DNA of 64,000 bases from Macrobrachium rosenbergii (taxonomy: Eukaryota; Arthropoda; Malacostraca; Decapoda; Palaemonidae), in NCBI RefSeq assembly GCF_040412425.1, contig NC_089749.1, forward strand, positions 11,646,162-11,710,161. The letters run 5' to 3'. Of this stretch, positions 35,855 to 47,935 are shown piece after piece. The position numbers were made by a program, and so were the translations under genes. Position 1 is the first letter of the stretch. Each line of letters starts with the position of its first letter. The notes under the pieces were generated by a model. It had not been told where the DNA came from, did not search any database, and saw only the letters and a list, made by a program, of their open reading frames with translations.

Positions 35855-36120
35855 TTGTGTGTGTGTGTGTCTCTCTCTCTCTCTCTCTCTCTCTTTGTGT
35901 GTGTTTGTGTGTATCTTTTATTGCCTGTATATAGCTATATGCATATGTACTCTGTACCTATATATATATACATATATAGTATATACACACATATGTGTAT
36001 ATATGCAATATATACGTGTATATATTCATACATACATATATAAATATATATATATACACATATATATGTATATATATATAATATATATATTTATATATGT
36101 ATGTATTTTTGTATGTATAC
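35855..36120. repeat. Compound (GT)n-(CT)n-(TA)n region
   Basis: GT units, then about 13 CT units, then GT again, then about 170 bp of TA/CA/TG-rich interrupted sequence. Confidence 0.9.
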
Positions 36121-36520
36121 GTGTGCCTGCATGCGAACGCAATGTGAAAGAACGCAAACAGATTAACACATTTTTATTATTATGTATAATAATTTCGACT
36201 TTTCGGCTACTTGCAAATCCACCCACCTCTACAGACAATGAAAGGAAATTAGGAAAAGAGAACAGGGGAATGTGAACAGTCACTTTTGTTGTTGTTACTT
36301 CGCCTCTGAATGAAAATTGCAATGTTTGTTTTTCCGTTTTTTTTTTTTTTGTTGCAACTTTTTTCCTTTTTTCAAATTTTGTGCACTCAGCCAGCCGTCG
36401 AAAGCATTTCTCTGACCTTTATCGAACAATATTCATGAACTTCCAATAAATGGAAGAGTTTGTTCTGCAAAAGAGAGAAGAAGGGTTATACTGTGGGGAA
36501 TATTCTAATAGAACGCAGAA
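36121..36520. other. Unique DNA, nothing recognised
   Basis: Poly-T at about 36339-36350. No coding signal. Confidence 0.4.
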
Positions 36521-36524
36521 CGCA

Positions 36525-36525
<1 letters not shown>

Positions 36526-36607
<82 letters not shown>

Positions 36608-36640
36608 CCTGCTCCTCTCTGGTATATTTTTTAGAATATA

Positions 36641-36735
<95 letters not shown>

Positions 36736-36775
36736 TAGATATATTATATATATATTATATATATTTATATATATG

Positions 36776-36841
<66 letters not shown>

Positions 36842-36862
36842 CACATATATATATTTATATTA
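36526..36862. repeat. Two long (TA)n arrays with 40-bp spacer
   Basis: TA at 36526-36600 and a highly interrupted TA array at 36641-36860, separated by a short unique segment. Confidence 0.95.
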
Positions 36863-37125
36863 CGGACCCTAGAGATCAGCAGTTTAAGATTGCCGTACCC
36901 GTTAATTAGAGAAAAACCCTAGATCGATACCGCAGGGGAGGAACGTCATTTTGCCGGTTTCCTGTCAAAAAAAAATCCATAATGCCACTGTTGAACCCAG
37001 CAGTGAATCGTGTACAAGGTTGTTAATCCAATGTGGTGGGTCACAGCCGGGGTAGCATAATTTTTACCATGAAAAAATTCATTGTTTATATTATTAGTTG
37101 GCTGGCTTCGGGCTACTGTTATTGG
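36863..37125. other. Unique DNA, nothing recognised
   Basis: Mixed composition, no feature. Confidence 0.4.
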
Positions 37126-37424
37126 TGGGGCGTGGTTAGCGCCTTCAGTGGATCTCATGCGGCACTGTAGGCATTACTTGCGTTCTTTGCAGCGTGCCTC
37201 TGGCCCCTAGCTGCAACTCGTTCCTTTACCGCACCTCCATTCATATTCTCCTTCTTCCATCTTACCCAGCCTCTCCAATAATTGATTCATGTAACTGCCA
37301 GGTTTTCCTTCTGTTACACCTGTCAAACTTCTACTGTCAGTTTCAGTTTCAGCGCTGAATGACCTCAAAGGTCCCAGCGCTTGGCCTCTCTGGCCTAATT
37401 TCTATATACTATTCTATTCTAGAC
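37126..37424 (+). mobile_element. Family B repeat, copy B3
   Basis: Nearly full length: GCGGCACTGTAGGCATTACT, TTGCAGCGTGCCTCTGGCCC with GCTGCAA partner, ACCTCCATTCATATTCTCCT, CAGCGCTGAATGACCTCAAA, and end TTGGCC...GGCCTAATT. The 5-prime CAGTGCACC arm is changed to CAGTGGATC. Confidence 0.92.
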
Positions 37425-38022
<598 letters not shown>

Positions 38023-38200
38023 GTATATATATAAATTAATATTTTTCTTCAGTATTTCCAAGTGTCTAAAATATGATTTGGTTCTGAAGTGATGTATTTG
38101 AAAAGCTCTTTCTCTCATAGTGATGCCGTATTCACTTTCTTTGAATGGGTTATGTTTAATTAGATAGAAAATTATTTTACAACAATGTATGGTATCATAT

Positions 38201-38330
38201 GAATATGTTTTGGGGAGACGATGAATATGACTTGTATTCGAAATGTAATTATATATTGTATTATATTATATTATCTTTTATTACATTTCAGATAGTCAGG
38301 TTATATTCATTGTTTCCCCAAAACATATTC
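38201..38330. mobile_element. 130-bp foldback element
   Basis: GAATATGTTTTGGGGA at the left is the inverse of TCCCCAAAACATATTC at the right. Inner blocks ATGAATAT and GAAATGTAAT also pair with ATATTCAT and ATTACATTTC. The loop is TA-rich. No coding sequence. Confidence 0.82.
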
Positions 38331-38766
38331 GTAATTTGGTTAATTTTTATTTTTTCTCTTTCTTTTTTTTCCTGTGTTCAAGAATCTGCATACAACTTCG
38401 ACCATATGACTATTTTACTTATTATTTTAGTATTTTACGCTATAACTTTTTAGTTTAGGGCTCTGAAAATTATTGATTCTTTACTTCGAATATCCTCTAT
38501 TATTGAATTATCACTTAAACCGTTTCATTATTTGAATTTTGACAATTCTCTGATTTTAGATTCGTCAGTGAGATCAAATGAGAAGGAAGTGAGATATTCT
38601 GCGTATTTTTTATTCCTTTCCCCCTATACCTGTTTATCAGCCGAAATACTTTTCTGACTTTTCATAACTTTCTATGTAATAATTTTGTCGATCGATATGG
38701 CATTTGCAAAGAACCCCAATCTTGATAAAAATCAAAATAATTATTATTTTTCTTCTTCTTTTGCAG

Positions 38767-38793
38767 GTGTAAGAGGAACAGTTACTGTTAAAG
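38767..38793 (+). other. Candidate 27-nt micro-exon
   Basis: A pyrimidine-rich acceptor (TTTTTCTTCTTCTTTTGCAG) precedes 27 nt that end in AAAG, and a consensus donor GTAAGTGCG follows. One reading phase is open and gives VRGTVTVK with one base left over; the other two phases contain stops. Length divisible by three fits a cassette micro-exon. The gene is unknown, and strong sites can arise by chance in 64 kb. Confidence 0.3.
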
Positions 38794-39220
38794 GTAAGTG
38801 CGATGAAAACCGACTTTCCTTTAACTTTGTAATTAAAATCATCTTATTGTTTATCTCGTCATACTTTACTTTCCCAGCTCCAAAAATTACCTTAGAAATA
38901 TATTATTTGTCGTATGCTTTTGTCATCATATTTCTCAAGGTTTTTATATGTAAAATTACATTTGTTACGCATTGCATATCTGTTCCTGAATTATTCAATT
39001 CTATGCTGCAGGTTTTGAGGTAGATTTCCGCGTTCGTTCATCCACTGAATATTTTTCCGTAATACGTTAACAGTAAGTTTTTTAATGGACAGGTAATGAA
39101 GTGTCATTATTCCTGTCTGCGTGGTTTCAGGTAGCCTGCACATAGCCTCGATTTTATGCCTTTTTTAGTGTTAGTTTATAGTGTTCCTTCATACTTTTTA
39201 TACAAGCACACATAGACAGA
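38794..39220. other. AT-rich DNA, nothing recognised
   Basis: If the micro-exon is real this is intron. Confidence 0.35.
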
Positions 39221-39359
<139 letters not shown>

Positions 39360-39475
39360 TGTGTGGAATAGAAATAAATTTCTGACTCACATCAGGATCG
39401 ATCCTGGGTTCGATCCTGATGTGAGTCAGAAATTTGTTACTGTTCCACACATGATTGTGTGTTGATTATTTATAT
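39360..39475. mobile_element. Palindromic dimer of a tRNA-SINE tail
   Basis: The centre reads GATCGATCCTGGGTTCGATC. Both arms carry CTGACTCACATCAGGATCGA in opposite orientation, and outer parts GTGTGGAATAG and CTGTTCCACAC also pair. The right arm repeats the B box and tail of the SINE at 26901-27022, but there is no A box. Both ends run into GT- or TA-type microsatellite. Confidence 0.85.
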
Positions 39476-39774
39476 ATATATGTGTGTGTGTGTGATTATC
39501 ACAAAGTAACAATCACAGTATTGAAAATTGTTTATTTTCGACATGTATTACTTATTTGCCTTTGCAAGAACGATCTATGTGTCCTCAACATTTCTTTTCC
39601 GTATTTGTTTTCCTTATGAAATGAGGACAAACATTTTATTATCATTTCTTCCTAAGAAGTTGGACGGATTTTGTGTAATTGCTGGAGTACGTTTGTCTGT
39701 TCACTGAGTATTTGTTTAAGGGTGGACCAACGACCATGGGAACGTTCTGTAGATTTGTGGAGGTTGATCCACAT

Positions 39775-40140
39775 TATAACATCACGTCACCGACACATTA
39801 CGTCACGTCAAAGTACGTGAGAATTTCTTACATGTAATCAAATGGACTTGCTCACTCCATCACGTCACGTCACCATCAAGCACGCGACATCCACCGTCAC
39901 GTCACGACACGTTGTCTTGGAAAGAATATTTTGACGTGACGTGACGTGACGGTGCTTATGCAAGTTCCTTACCGCTGAATCTGTGAGTCGCTGAGGCTGG
40001 ACACGAACTGAACGGGATTGTGATGGATAGTGTGAATACAAGGCACGGCTGATGGGACGGTGACGTGTCGTGATGTGTTGGTGACGTGACGTGATGTGTC
40101 GGTGACGTGACGTGATGTGTCGGTGGCGTGATGGTATAAT
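39775..40140. repeat. TGACGTGA-rich array (CRE-like motifs)
   Basis: CACGTCA motifs cluster at 39781-39910. TGACGTGACGTGACGTGACG lies at 39932-39951, and a 21-22-bp tandem unit with GTGACGTGACGTGATGTGTC lies at about 40058-40135. A perfect 14-bp inverted pair, CACCGTCACGTCAC (39892-39905) and GTGACGTGACGGTG (39941-39954), links the two halves. TGACG is the core of CREB/ATF sites; regulation is inference. Confidence 0.75.
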
Positions 40141-40490
40141 GTGAATCAGCCTTTAGTCTGATCTAGATGTGATCCAGGATTTGTGTTTATGTTTGTGTTG
40201 CGGGAGGTAAGTGCTCTCCAAGTGCTTCGCACGCCTTGCTCTAACTTTCCGTACTATTACCAGGTACATTTTCAAAAGCTGTGATTGATCTCTGTTCGGT
40301 AAGTAAAAACGCCAAGCGTAAAATCGTGTATAGAAATCAAGGTAACATACAAAAAGGTTGTGCTTCGTATTTTGAGTTCCTGTGTTAGGTTTTCATTCCT
40401 GAGACTTGTTTTGTTTTGACGTATTTAAATACGGTAATAATCATGGTTAAAAGTACTAGATATACCGCAGTTTTATGTATGTCTATATAT
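40141..40490. other. Unique DNA with candidate exon
   Basis: Holds the candidate micro-exon at 40264-40298; also GGAG/GTAAGTGC at 40203-40212 resembles a donor. Otherwise nothing. Confidence 0.35.
40264..40298 (+). other. Candidate 35-nt micro-exon
   Basis: The acceptor CTTTCCGTACTATTACCAG is followed by 35 nt and a consensus donor GTAAGTAAA. The only open phase starts with two bases and reads TFSKAVIDLCS. That phase is compatible with joining to the candidate at 38767-38793 (its leftover base plus these two make a Gly codon). Compatibility has a one-in-three chance, so support is weak. Confidence 0.2.
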
Positions 40491-40740
<250 letters not shown>

Positions 40741-40795
40741 ATAAAACCGGTTATTTAACCATCTAATGAAACACGAATTAATGTTGTGTTTGCGA

Positions 40796-40796
<1 letters not shown>

Positions 40797-40834
<38 letters not shown>

Positions 40835-40865
40835 ACTAATAATAATAATAACAATGAAAATAATG
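40797..40865. repeat. (AAT)n microsatellite
   Basis: About 17 AAT units with ACT and ACA interruptions. Confidence 0.95.
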
Positions 40866-41798
40866 AATTATATTAACGACAGCAGCTCGGCAGAGCGACT
40901 GCCATAACTATTCCCCCGACTATACATAAAAATGAACAAATCAGAAAAAAAAAAGTTGGCTCTCGGAAATACACATCTCCTCGTTTTCTCGCCGTCCATC
41001 AATTATTGAAGGGAACGACAGCAACATCACGCGCCGTCCTCTTCATATCGATAGTTAATAGCGAGTCTGTGAGATGTTAAACCCGGACCTTCATTGTGAT
41101 GAAGTTAGATGGGCGAGGGAAGGCATATAGTGCAATTCGCTTGAGTGTGATGAAAGATGAGTATTGTGAGGACCCCCCTCTCCATTATAGTGCCTCTGGC
41201 CCAATTAAGGTAATGGTGACAGCGTTGCAGGGGTCACCACCACTACCCCACGCCTCCCCCATGTACTCGGGGGCGTTCAAGTGCATCGGTATGGATACTG
41301 AAAACGGTTTCAGCTTCGCGCTGCTTCATGGCAGGAGGTTTTTATCGGTGTTCGTTTTCTGCGAAGTCCATTGGGATTTTTTGAAATAATGAAAAAACTG
41401 TTTCTGCGAAGGTCTTTCGTCTTGCGTGTCAGGATATAAAAAAAAAATGTCCCAAAATTATTTGAAGTTAAATTTTTATACATCACACGGCTTATTTCTG
41501 TATAGAATTTTCAGTGCTAAATACAGTGTCTTCCCGAAACGTTCGACAATTTCTTTTTTTTTAAGTTTACCTGTTTTTCTCCTCCTGAACAGGTCCATCC
41601 GTGCTACACCTTTACGACCGATATAAACCTTTACTGCTGGGAGGGTGCACGCACACACACACAGACACATGCACACACGCACACATACACACAAACGCAT
41701 CTTTAGTAATTTTCTTTTTGTACTTCGCTCTTGTTTTGCTTCATGCTCTATGTACATCTGTCTTGTGTTGGCTATGTGTCTGTATTTCTGACAAGTAC
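40866..41798. other. Unique DNA, GC-richer first half
   Basis: Includes the weak open frame at 41096-41389 and a CA-rich patch at 41650-41695. Confidence 0.4.
41096..41389 (+). CDS. Weak hypothetical open frame
   Basis: A 97-codon frame (internal ATG at 41099) in a GC-richer, non-repetitive patch. Composition is protein-like, but I see no domain, signal peptide, Kozak context of note or splice sites. It may be a chance frame. Confidence 0.12.
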   Translation: MMKLDGRGKAYSAIRLSVMKDEYCEDPPLHYSASGPIKVMVTALQGSPPLPHASPMYSGAFKCIGMDTENGFSFALLHGRRFLSVFVFCEVHWDFLK

Positions 41799-41869
<71 letters not shown>

Positions 41870-41962
41870 CATATATACAGTATGCATAATTTATTGGTCA
41901 CTTTATGCTAAATATAAATGTTTTTGTATTAGCTACAATGATCTCTTAAAACACACACACAA

Positions 41963-42019
<57 letters not shown>

Positions 42020-42034
42020 TATATATATGCAAAA

Positions 42035-42097
<63 letters not shown>
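41799..42097. repeat. Three (TA)n arrays with CA-rich links
   Basis: TA runs at about 41800-41864, 41968-42015 and 42048-42095. The latter two are each preceded by an ACACACA segment, suggesting local duplication. Confidence 0.95.
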
Positions 42098-42101
<4 letters not shown>

Positions 42102-42360
42102 TGAGCTTCTTTTTATGGCACTTGTACACACATGAATATTTATTCACGTTTACTGTTAATTTTATCGTTTTTTCTGTCTCTGTTATTTATTTATGTTTAT
42201 ATCGAAGGAAATAATGAATTATTACATTCTGTAGGGATGAGGATAAAACGAGACCATATTCTTGTGTGTAAACATTGTTGAGCACATAGCTAAAATCCGT
42301 AAATCTTTACAACGACTTCTGTACTATCCTCATCGTCCGAGGAAATGAAACTAGATGAAA
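42098..42360. other. Unique DNA, nothing recognised
   Basis: AT-rich spacer before the minisatellite. Confidence 0.4.
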
Positions 42361-43132
42361 AAAATATCTAAAAGGACAAATTATTTATATAATTTCTAAA
42401 AGGACATTTTATTTATATAATTTCCAAAAAGGACATGTTATTTGTATAATTTCTAAAAGGACAAATTACTTATATATAATTCTAAAAGGGCAAATTACTT
42501 ATATAATTTCTAAAAGGACAAATATATTTATATATAATTTCCAAAAGGACAAATTATTGATATAATTTCTAAAAGGGCAAATTACTTATATAATTTCTAA
42601 AAGGACAAATTACTTATATAATTTCTAAAATGACAAATTACTTAGATACTGTAATTTCTGAAAGGACAAATTATTTATATAACTTCTAAAAGGACCAATT
42701 ATTTATACAATTTCTAAAAGGACAAATTACTTATATAATTTCTAAAAGGACCAGTTATTTATATAATTTCTAAAAGGACAAATTATTTATATAATTTCTA
42801 AAGGGACAAATTATTCATATTAATGTCTAAAAGGACAAATTATTTATGTAAAATTTAAAAGGACAATTACTTTATATAATTTAAAAGGACCAATTATTTA
42901 TATATACTTTTCTAAAAGGACAAATTATTTATATAATTTAAAAGGACAAATTACTTACATAATTTCTAAAAGGACCAATTATTTATATAATTTCTAAAAG
43001 GATAAATTATTTATATAATTTAAAGGACAAATTATTCACATAATGTCTAAAAAGGACAAACTATTTGTAAAATTTCTAAAAGGACAAATTACTTATATAA
43101 AATTTCTAAAAGGACAAATTATTTATATAAGG
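42361..43132. repeat. 27-bp minisatellite, about 28 units
   Basis: Unit approximates TCTAAAAGGACAAATTATTT plus ATATAATT. Units vary by single bases and short indels (AAATTACTT, ACCAATTATTT, AAATATATTT), so the array is not recently homogenised. Confidence 0.95.
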
Positions 43133-43290
43133 TTTGCCTGATTCTCTGACAACTTGACCATTCTGGTTTTCTGCAGTTTTCCTGGCCATCTGCTGCTCAG
43201 TGGGGGGCGTTAATCCAGGTCACGAAGATCAGGCTATTTGGCTTTCTGTCAGCCCAGGGAAAAGTGGATCATCTTTGCTCTTGGCTACAT

Positions 43291-43990
43291 TAGGTATTGT
43301 TCATTATATTTTGTGGTTAATCCAGTAATTTTCGTTTTTCATTTGCTTGCTTTTTTAACCAGGGTATTTTTCATTATAGTGGTCAGTCAAGTAAATGCAC
43401 TTTTTGTTAGCTTCCTTGACAACCAAGTGCATCGGGTATTTTTCATTATATTTAGCGGCTCAAAAGTAACCTTTGTTTTCTTGGCTTCCTTGATGACTAG
43501 GGAATTTTTCATTATATTTAGTGGTTCAAAAGTAACCTTTGTTTTCTTGGCTTCTTTGACAAGTACATGGGGTATTTTTCATTATATTTAATGGTTATTC
43601 AAGTAATTTTCGTTTTATAGGTTCCTTGATAACCAGGGTATTTTTCATTATATTTAGTGGTTAATCAAGTAATTTTCGTTTTATTAGATTCCTTGATTAC
43701 CTGGGCACTTTTCATTATATTTAGTGGTTAATCAAGTAATTTTCGTTTTATTAGCTTTCTTGATAGCCATGGCATTCTTAATTATATTTAGTGGTTAATA
43801 AAGTAATTTTCGTTTTATCAGCTTTCTTGATAACCAGGGTATTTTTTATTAGATTTAGTGATTAAGAAGTAACTTTTGTTTTCTTGGTGTCCTTGATGAC
43901 TTGGGAATTTTTCATTATATGTACTGATTAATCAAGTAATTTTTGTTTTATTAGCTTTCTTGATAACCAGGATATTTTTCGTATTTTTTA
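43291..43990. repeat. 68-bp minisatellite, about 10 units
   Basis: Unit contains GGTATTTTTCATTATATTTA, GTGGTTAATCAAGTAATTTT and CGTTTTATTAGCTTCCTTGA. The block TTTTTCATTAT recurs near 43361, 43437, 43504, 43573, 43639 and onward at 66-76 bp spacing. Open frames through it are artefacts. Confidence 0.94.
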
Positions 43991-44087
43991 GGTAATTCAA
44001 TAATTTGTATCGGAATTCAGCCGTATGTGTTCATGCGCATTTCATTCTAGCCATTCCCTCTTATTGAAATAGTGCCTGTCTTCTGTA

Positions 44088-44366
44088 TGGGGTGCACTGT
44101 AGGCATTACTTAAGGTTCTTTGCAGCATGCCTTCGCCGTCTAGCTGCAACACCTGTTCCTTTTACTGTACCTCCTTTCATATTCTCTTTCTTCCGCGATA
44201 CTTCCCACCCTCTCCTAATAATTGATTCATAGTGCAACTGTGAGGTTTTCCTTCTGTTACGCCTTTCAAACCTTTCATTGTCAATTTCCGTTTCAGCGCC
44301 GAATGACCTCGTAGGTCTCAGTGCTTAGCCTTCGACCTAAATTCTATGTTCAATTCAGTTCAGTTC
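44088..44366 (+). mobile_element. Family B repeat, copy B4
   Basis: Begins at GGTGCACTGTAGGCATTACT, so the first arm of the 5-prime hairpin is lost. The remaining body and the GACCTCGTAGGTCTCAGTGC end are present; the 3-prime end runs into repeated CAATTCAGTTCAGTTC. Confidence 0.92.
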
Positions 44367-44914
44367 TCTGTTGGGTTACGAAATTCACACTAAGCCAATT
44401 TCTATGTATGCATGTTCTTACATTCTGTAGAAGTGCCTCTAATGGGAAATTGAAATAACATCAGGTTGATTCATCAAGGTAAAAATCACTGTTCATTTAA
44501 CTTAGTTTTCCTCTCAGCAAAGACTGAATAATTCAAGTGAAAGGAGAATTAGGTCACGGTAGGAGCGAACTCTTTCGTATTTCATTTTGCCAAATGTGGA
44601 TTCTCTCTTAGCACGTTTTTCATAGTGTTCGCAACAGATTTTAATTATTTTTGCAACTTAATTTTCTTGCTGTCTCCTTTCTTTTTTTATGAGTGACATT
44701 ATTTAGAATTTATAATTGGATTTTTACGTTTCATTTTCCATCATATTTCAGAAGTTTTATGCTTACACTGGATTTCCTCATTTTGAGGTTATAAGGTTGT
44801 AAAGGAATGGAGGAACAAGTCAATGTTTGTCGTTCAAGATAAAGGTGTAAGTAGAGACTGTAAGAATTACAGAGGCCTAGTAGGGTTTTAATAGAGAGAC
44901 TGAGATAGATAAAA
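44367..44914. other. AT-rich DNA, nothing recognised
   Basis: No supported feature is seen. Confidence 0.4.
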
Positions 44915-45331
44915 ACAAGTACAAAATACGCCGAAGTTTCTTCGGCGCAGTCGAGTTTTCTGTGCAGCCGCTACAACGTATAATCAAGGCCACCGAAAAT
45001 AGATCTATCTTTCGGTGGTCTCTGTATAATGCTGTATGAGCCGCGGCCCACGAAACTTTAACCACTGCCCGGTGGTGGCCTATGCTATATCGTTGCCAGA
45101 AGCACGTTTATGGCTGACTTAAACCTTAAATAAAATAAAAACTACTGAGGCTAGAGGGCTACAATTTGGTATGTTTGATGAGTGGAGGGTGAATGATCAA
45201 CATACCAATTTGCAGCCCTCTAGCCGTAGTAGTTCCTAAGATCTGAGAACGGACAGAAAAAGTGAGAACAGAAAAAAGTGCGGACGGACAGACAAAGCCG
45301 GCACATTAGTTTTCTTTTACAGAAAACTAAA
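44915..45331 (-). mobile_element. Family A repeat, copy A12
   Basis: Complete, near-consensus minus-strand copy with intact ATAGATCTATCTTTCGGTGG palindrome and a nearly perfect terminal hairpin (CGCCGAAGTTTCTTCGGCG). Confidence 0.95.
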
Positions 45332-46184
45332 AGGACTAATAGAGGAAGAGCATTGTGGGTTTAGATTAAAAAGGGCATGGGAAATAAACGTTCGTTAGGA
45401 AATAGTTATGATTTATTTAAAAGTAAAGGGAAAAGTCTGAATATAGCAGTGACTGGTGACTAATGATCATATGAAATTATTCCTGGTAATTAGAGTAGAA
45501 TTGAATTAGTAGCTTGCACATCGTTACACAAACATCCGCATTGCGTTCTTTTATCGTGGTCAGCCACAGAAGATATGAAGATACTATACCTAACTAAACT
45601 CCTTCCTTTGCTTGAAAGTAGTTTAGAAAAGCATTCCGTGTAACTGGTTCCTGTTCTGTTCATTGGAGACTTTGGTACGTTAGTTATTCGTTTTCGTATT
45701 CCTCTCTATTTCTTGGTCTGGGGACGTGGAAAATATTGCTCTCATAAATAAAGTTGTTAGATTTGGTGACCATCACACTTCGTCATCCTGGGAAAACTCT
45801 CACGACAGATTAAGATTTTTCCGTCAGTTCTTTTCAATCAGGAAGGATTTGCTGATAGTGCAGTATAAGTTGATTAAATATGCCCGCTTGATTGTTTCAA
45901 ACAGGGACATTTTATGTTTTTAAAAAAATATATTTGACCGGATAATGTATTTTTGCCAACGGTGATTTTTGCCCTTTGCACCATTTTTCATATTCATCTG
46001 CCTGTCAATCTGTAATGTGTTGATGTTCACCTGAATGTCACATCGCTTCTCGTCTTTTAACGTAATTTTTCCTTTATGGTTGCGCCGGGAGTGAGGTGGG
46101 TAGGTAGCGGGATGCTAGAGAATGCGTTTTTCAATTTTCTTTACATTTTAAAATCATCGTCATTCTTTCCCAGAACACATTAAC

Positions 46185-46220
<36 letters not shown>

Positions 46221-46262
46221 AATTGATAGCTTAAGCAATCGTCGCGTTGGCGGGTGATATTC
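45332..46262. other. Unique DNA, poly-T at the end
   Basis: A T run of about 27 lies at 46190-46216. A 65-codon frame at 45726-45923 (+) has no recognisable content. Confidence 0.4.
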
Positions 46263-46264
46263 TG

Positions 46265-46785
46265 ATATTTCTTACATGTTTTCAGTGAAGAAATGCAAAT
46301 TTCTTACATATTTTCAGTAAAGAAATATATTTTTCTTACATATTTTCAGTAAAGAAATATATCTTTCTTACATATTTTCAGTAAAGAAATATATCTTACC
46401 TATTTTCAGTAAAGAAATGTAGATTTCTTACATATTTTAAAAGAAACATATCTTTCTTACGCATTTTTCAGTAAAGAAAACATATCTTACCATTTTTCAA
46501 AAGAAATTTATCTGTATATATTTTCAAATTAATGAAACATATCATTCTTACATGTTTTCATAGTATAGAAGTATCTCTCTCTTACATATTTTCAGTAAAG
46601 AAATATATTTTTCTTACATATTCTCAGTACAGAAATTTATCTTTCTTACACATTTTCAGGAAGGAAATATATCTTTCTTACATATTTTCAGTAAAGAAGT
46701 ATATCTCTTACATATTTTCAGTAAAGAAGTATATCTTACTTACACATTTTCAGTAAGGAAATATATCCGTCTTACGTATTTTCCG
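46265..46785. repeat. 32-bp minisatellite, about 16 units
   Basis: Unit approximates TTTCTTACATATTTTCAGTA plus AAGAAATATATC. Units vary in length (25-33 bp). TTTTCAG resembles a splice acceptor in every unit, so splice predictors will give many false sites here. Confidence 0.94.
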
Positions 46786-47289
46786 TTAATAATGTACTGA
46801 AATCACCCGTGTTTATTTATTCCTCCTAGGTTAACGTTTTCTGACAAATTGCTTGGGTAAGTATTGGTTTTCTTAAACTGACAGTAGTACTGATAGAAAT
46901 ATTTCCCTTTTCTATACCAACCATAGTTATATATCTTTTTTTTCTGATATTTAGATTTTATATATTGGTTATTTTCTTGTTGAATATCTGGCTTTGTTTC
47001 CACTAAAAGAAAGGTAGTTGCATTTGTACTTTTATGTAAATAAAGTACGTTTGTGCAGATATTAATTAATTCCGTTTCTGTTCCCTGTCAAGTACTAAAA
47101 CTGTTTGAACTAAAATATAACACTCTCAGAGACAGTTTTCAATGCTTATATCCTCGTGCTTATATAATTTGGTAATGTAGTTCAGTGTTAACCTTCAAAT
47201 TAGTCTTATTTATAAATTGCGTGACTGCGCGACACCTATGAGGTTTAGTAGTAATTAGGAATAACAGTAATTATATTCATAGTAATAAT
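46786..47289. other. AT-rich DNA, nothing recognised
   Basis: No supported feature is seen. Confidence 0.4.
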
Positions 47290-47730
47290 ATGGACGATAT
47301 TAACGACAAAGACTCGAAATTCGCGTCTTTAATGAGTTTGCAAATGGCGTATGGAATATTTATCGAGTTCTCCTTCAATCAGCAATGGGTAAACAAGCTC
47401 TCCTTGGTGTACCACCCTATTAACAAAAGTCAACATCTTTCCCTCACAATGTGGTCAGTACCGCCCTTATTGCTGCTTAATGATAACCATAGGTCCGTGC
47501 CTTGTGCACACCTGCGGTCCTTTACGAGTTCACTCCCCATTTCCCTTCCTTACCTAAACATCCCCACCCCCACCCCAACCCCTACCCACTCCTATCCATT
47601 CCTTATTTGGTGTCGCGAGAAAATGGGATCCTGGTGTTCAAGTGGTTCGGTCTGGCGTCCACGTGGTTCGAGCAGGGGATTTTTGGGGTTTGGATGTACA
47701 GATTGCATTGGGTTCTTTTCGGAACCTTGA
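47290..47730 (+). CDS. Weak hypothetical open frame, 146 codons
   Basis: The longest frame here that is not mainly repeat, with an ATG at 47290. The first 70 residues have ordinary composition; residues about 92-99 are a Thr-Pro dipeptide run from a CCCCAACCCC tract. I recognise no domain, and no splice or promoter context supports it. Chance frame is likely. Confidence 0.12.
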   Translation: MDDINDKDSKFASLMSLQMAYGIFIEFSFNQQWVNKLSLVYHPINKSQHLSLTMWSVPPLLLLNDNHRSVPCAHLRSFTSSLPISLPYLNIPTPTPTPTHSYPFLIWCREKMGSWCSSGSVWRPRGSSRGFLGFGCTDCIGFFSEP

Positions 47731-47859
47731 TTTTCATAGGTTTTTTCTGGTTCAAAACTTGTCCTTTAGATTGTTCTATAGTTCGAACCACAAAGTTTTA
47801 GCGGTTCGTGTCATTATTGTCTTGACTTTTAGTCCATGTCATTTGCACTTGGAGACATC

Positions 47860-47860
47860 A

Positions 47861-47932
<72 letters not shown>
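47860..47932. repeat. (TTA)n microsatellite
   Basis: About 24 TTA units. Confidence 0.96.
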
Positions 47933-47935
47933 TTA

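Noticed and set aside
42361..43132. CRISPR-like regular array
   Set aside because: Units are directly adjacent with no unique spacers, and the genome is clearly eukaryotic; it is a minisatellite.
46265..46785. Series of splice acceptors (TTTTCAG)
   Set aside because: The motif is part of a 32-bp minisatellite unit and no open exon follows.
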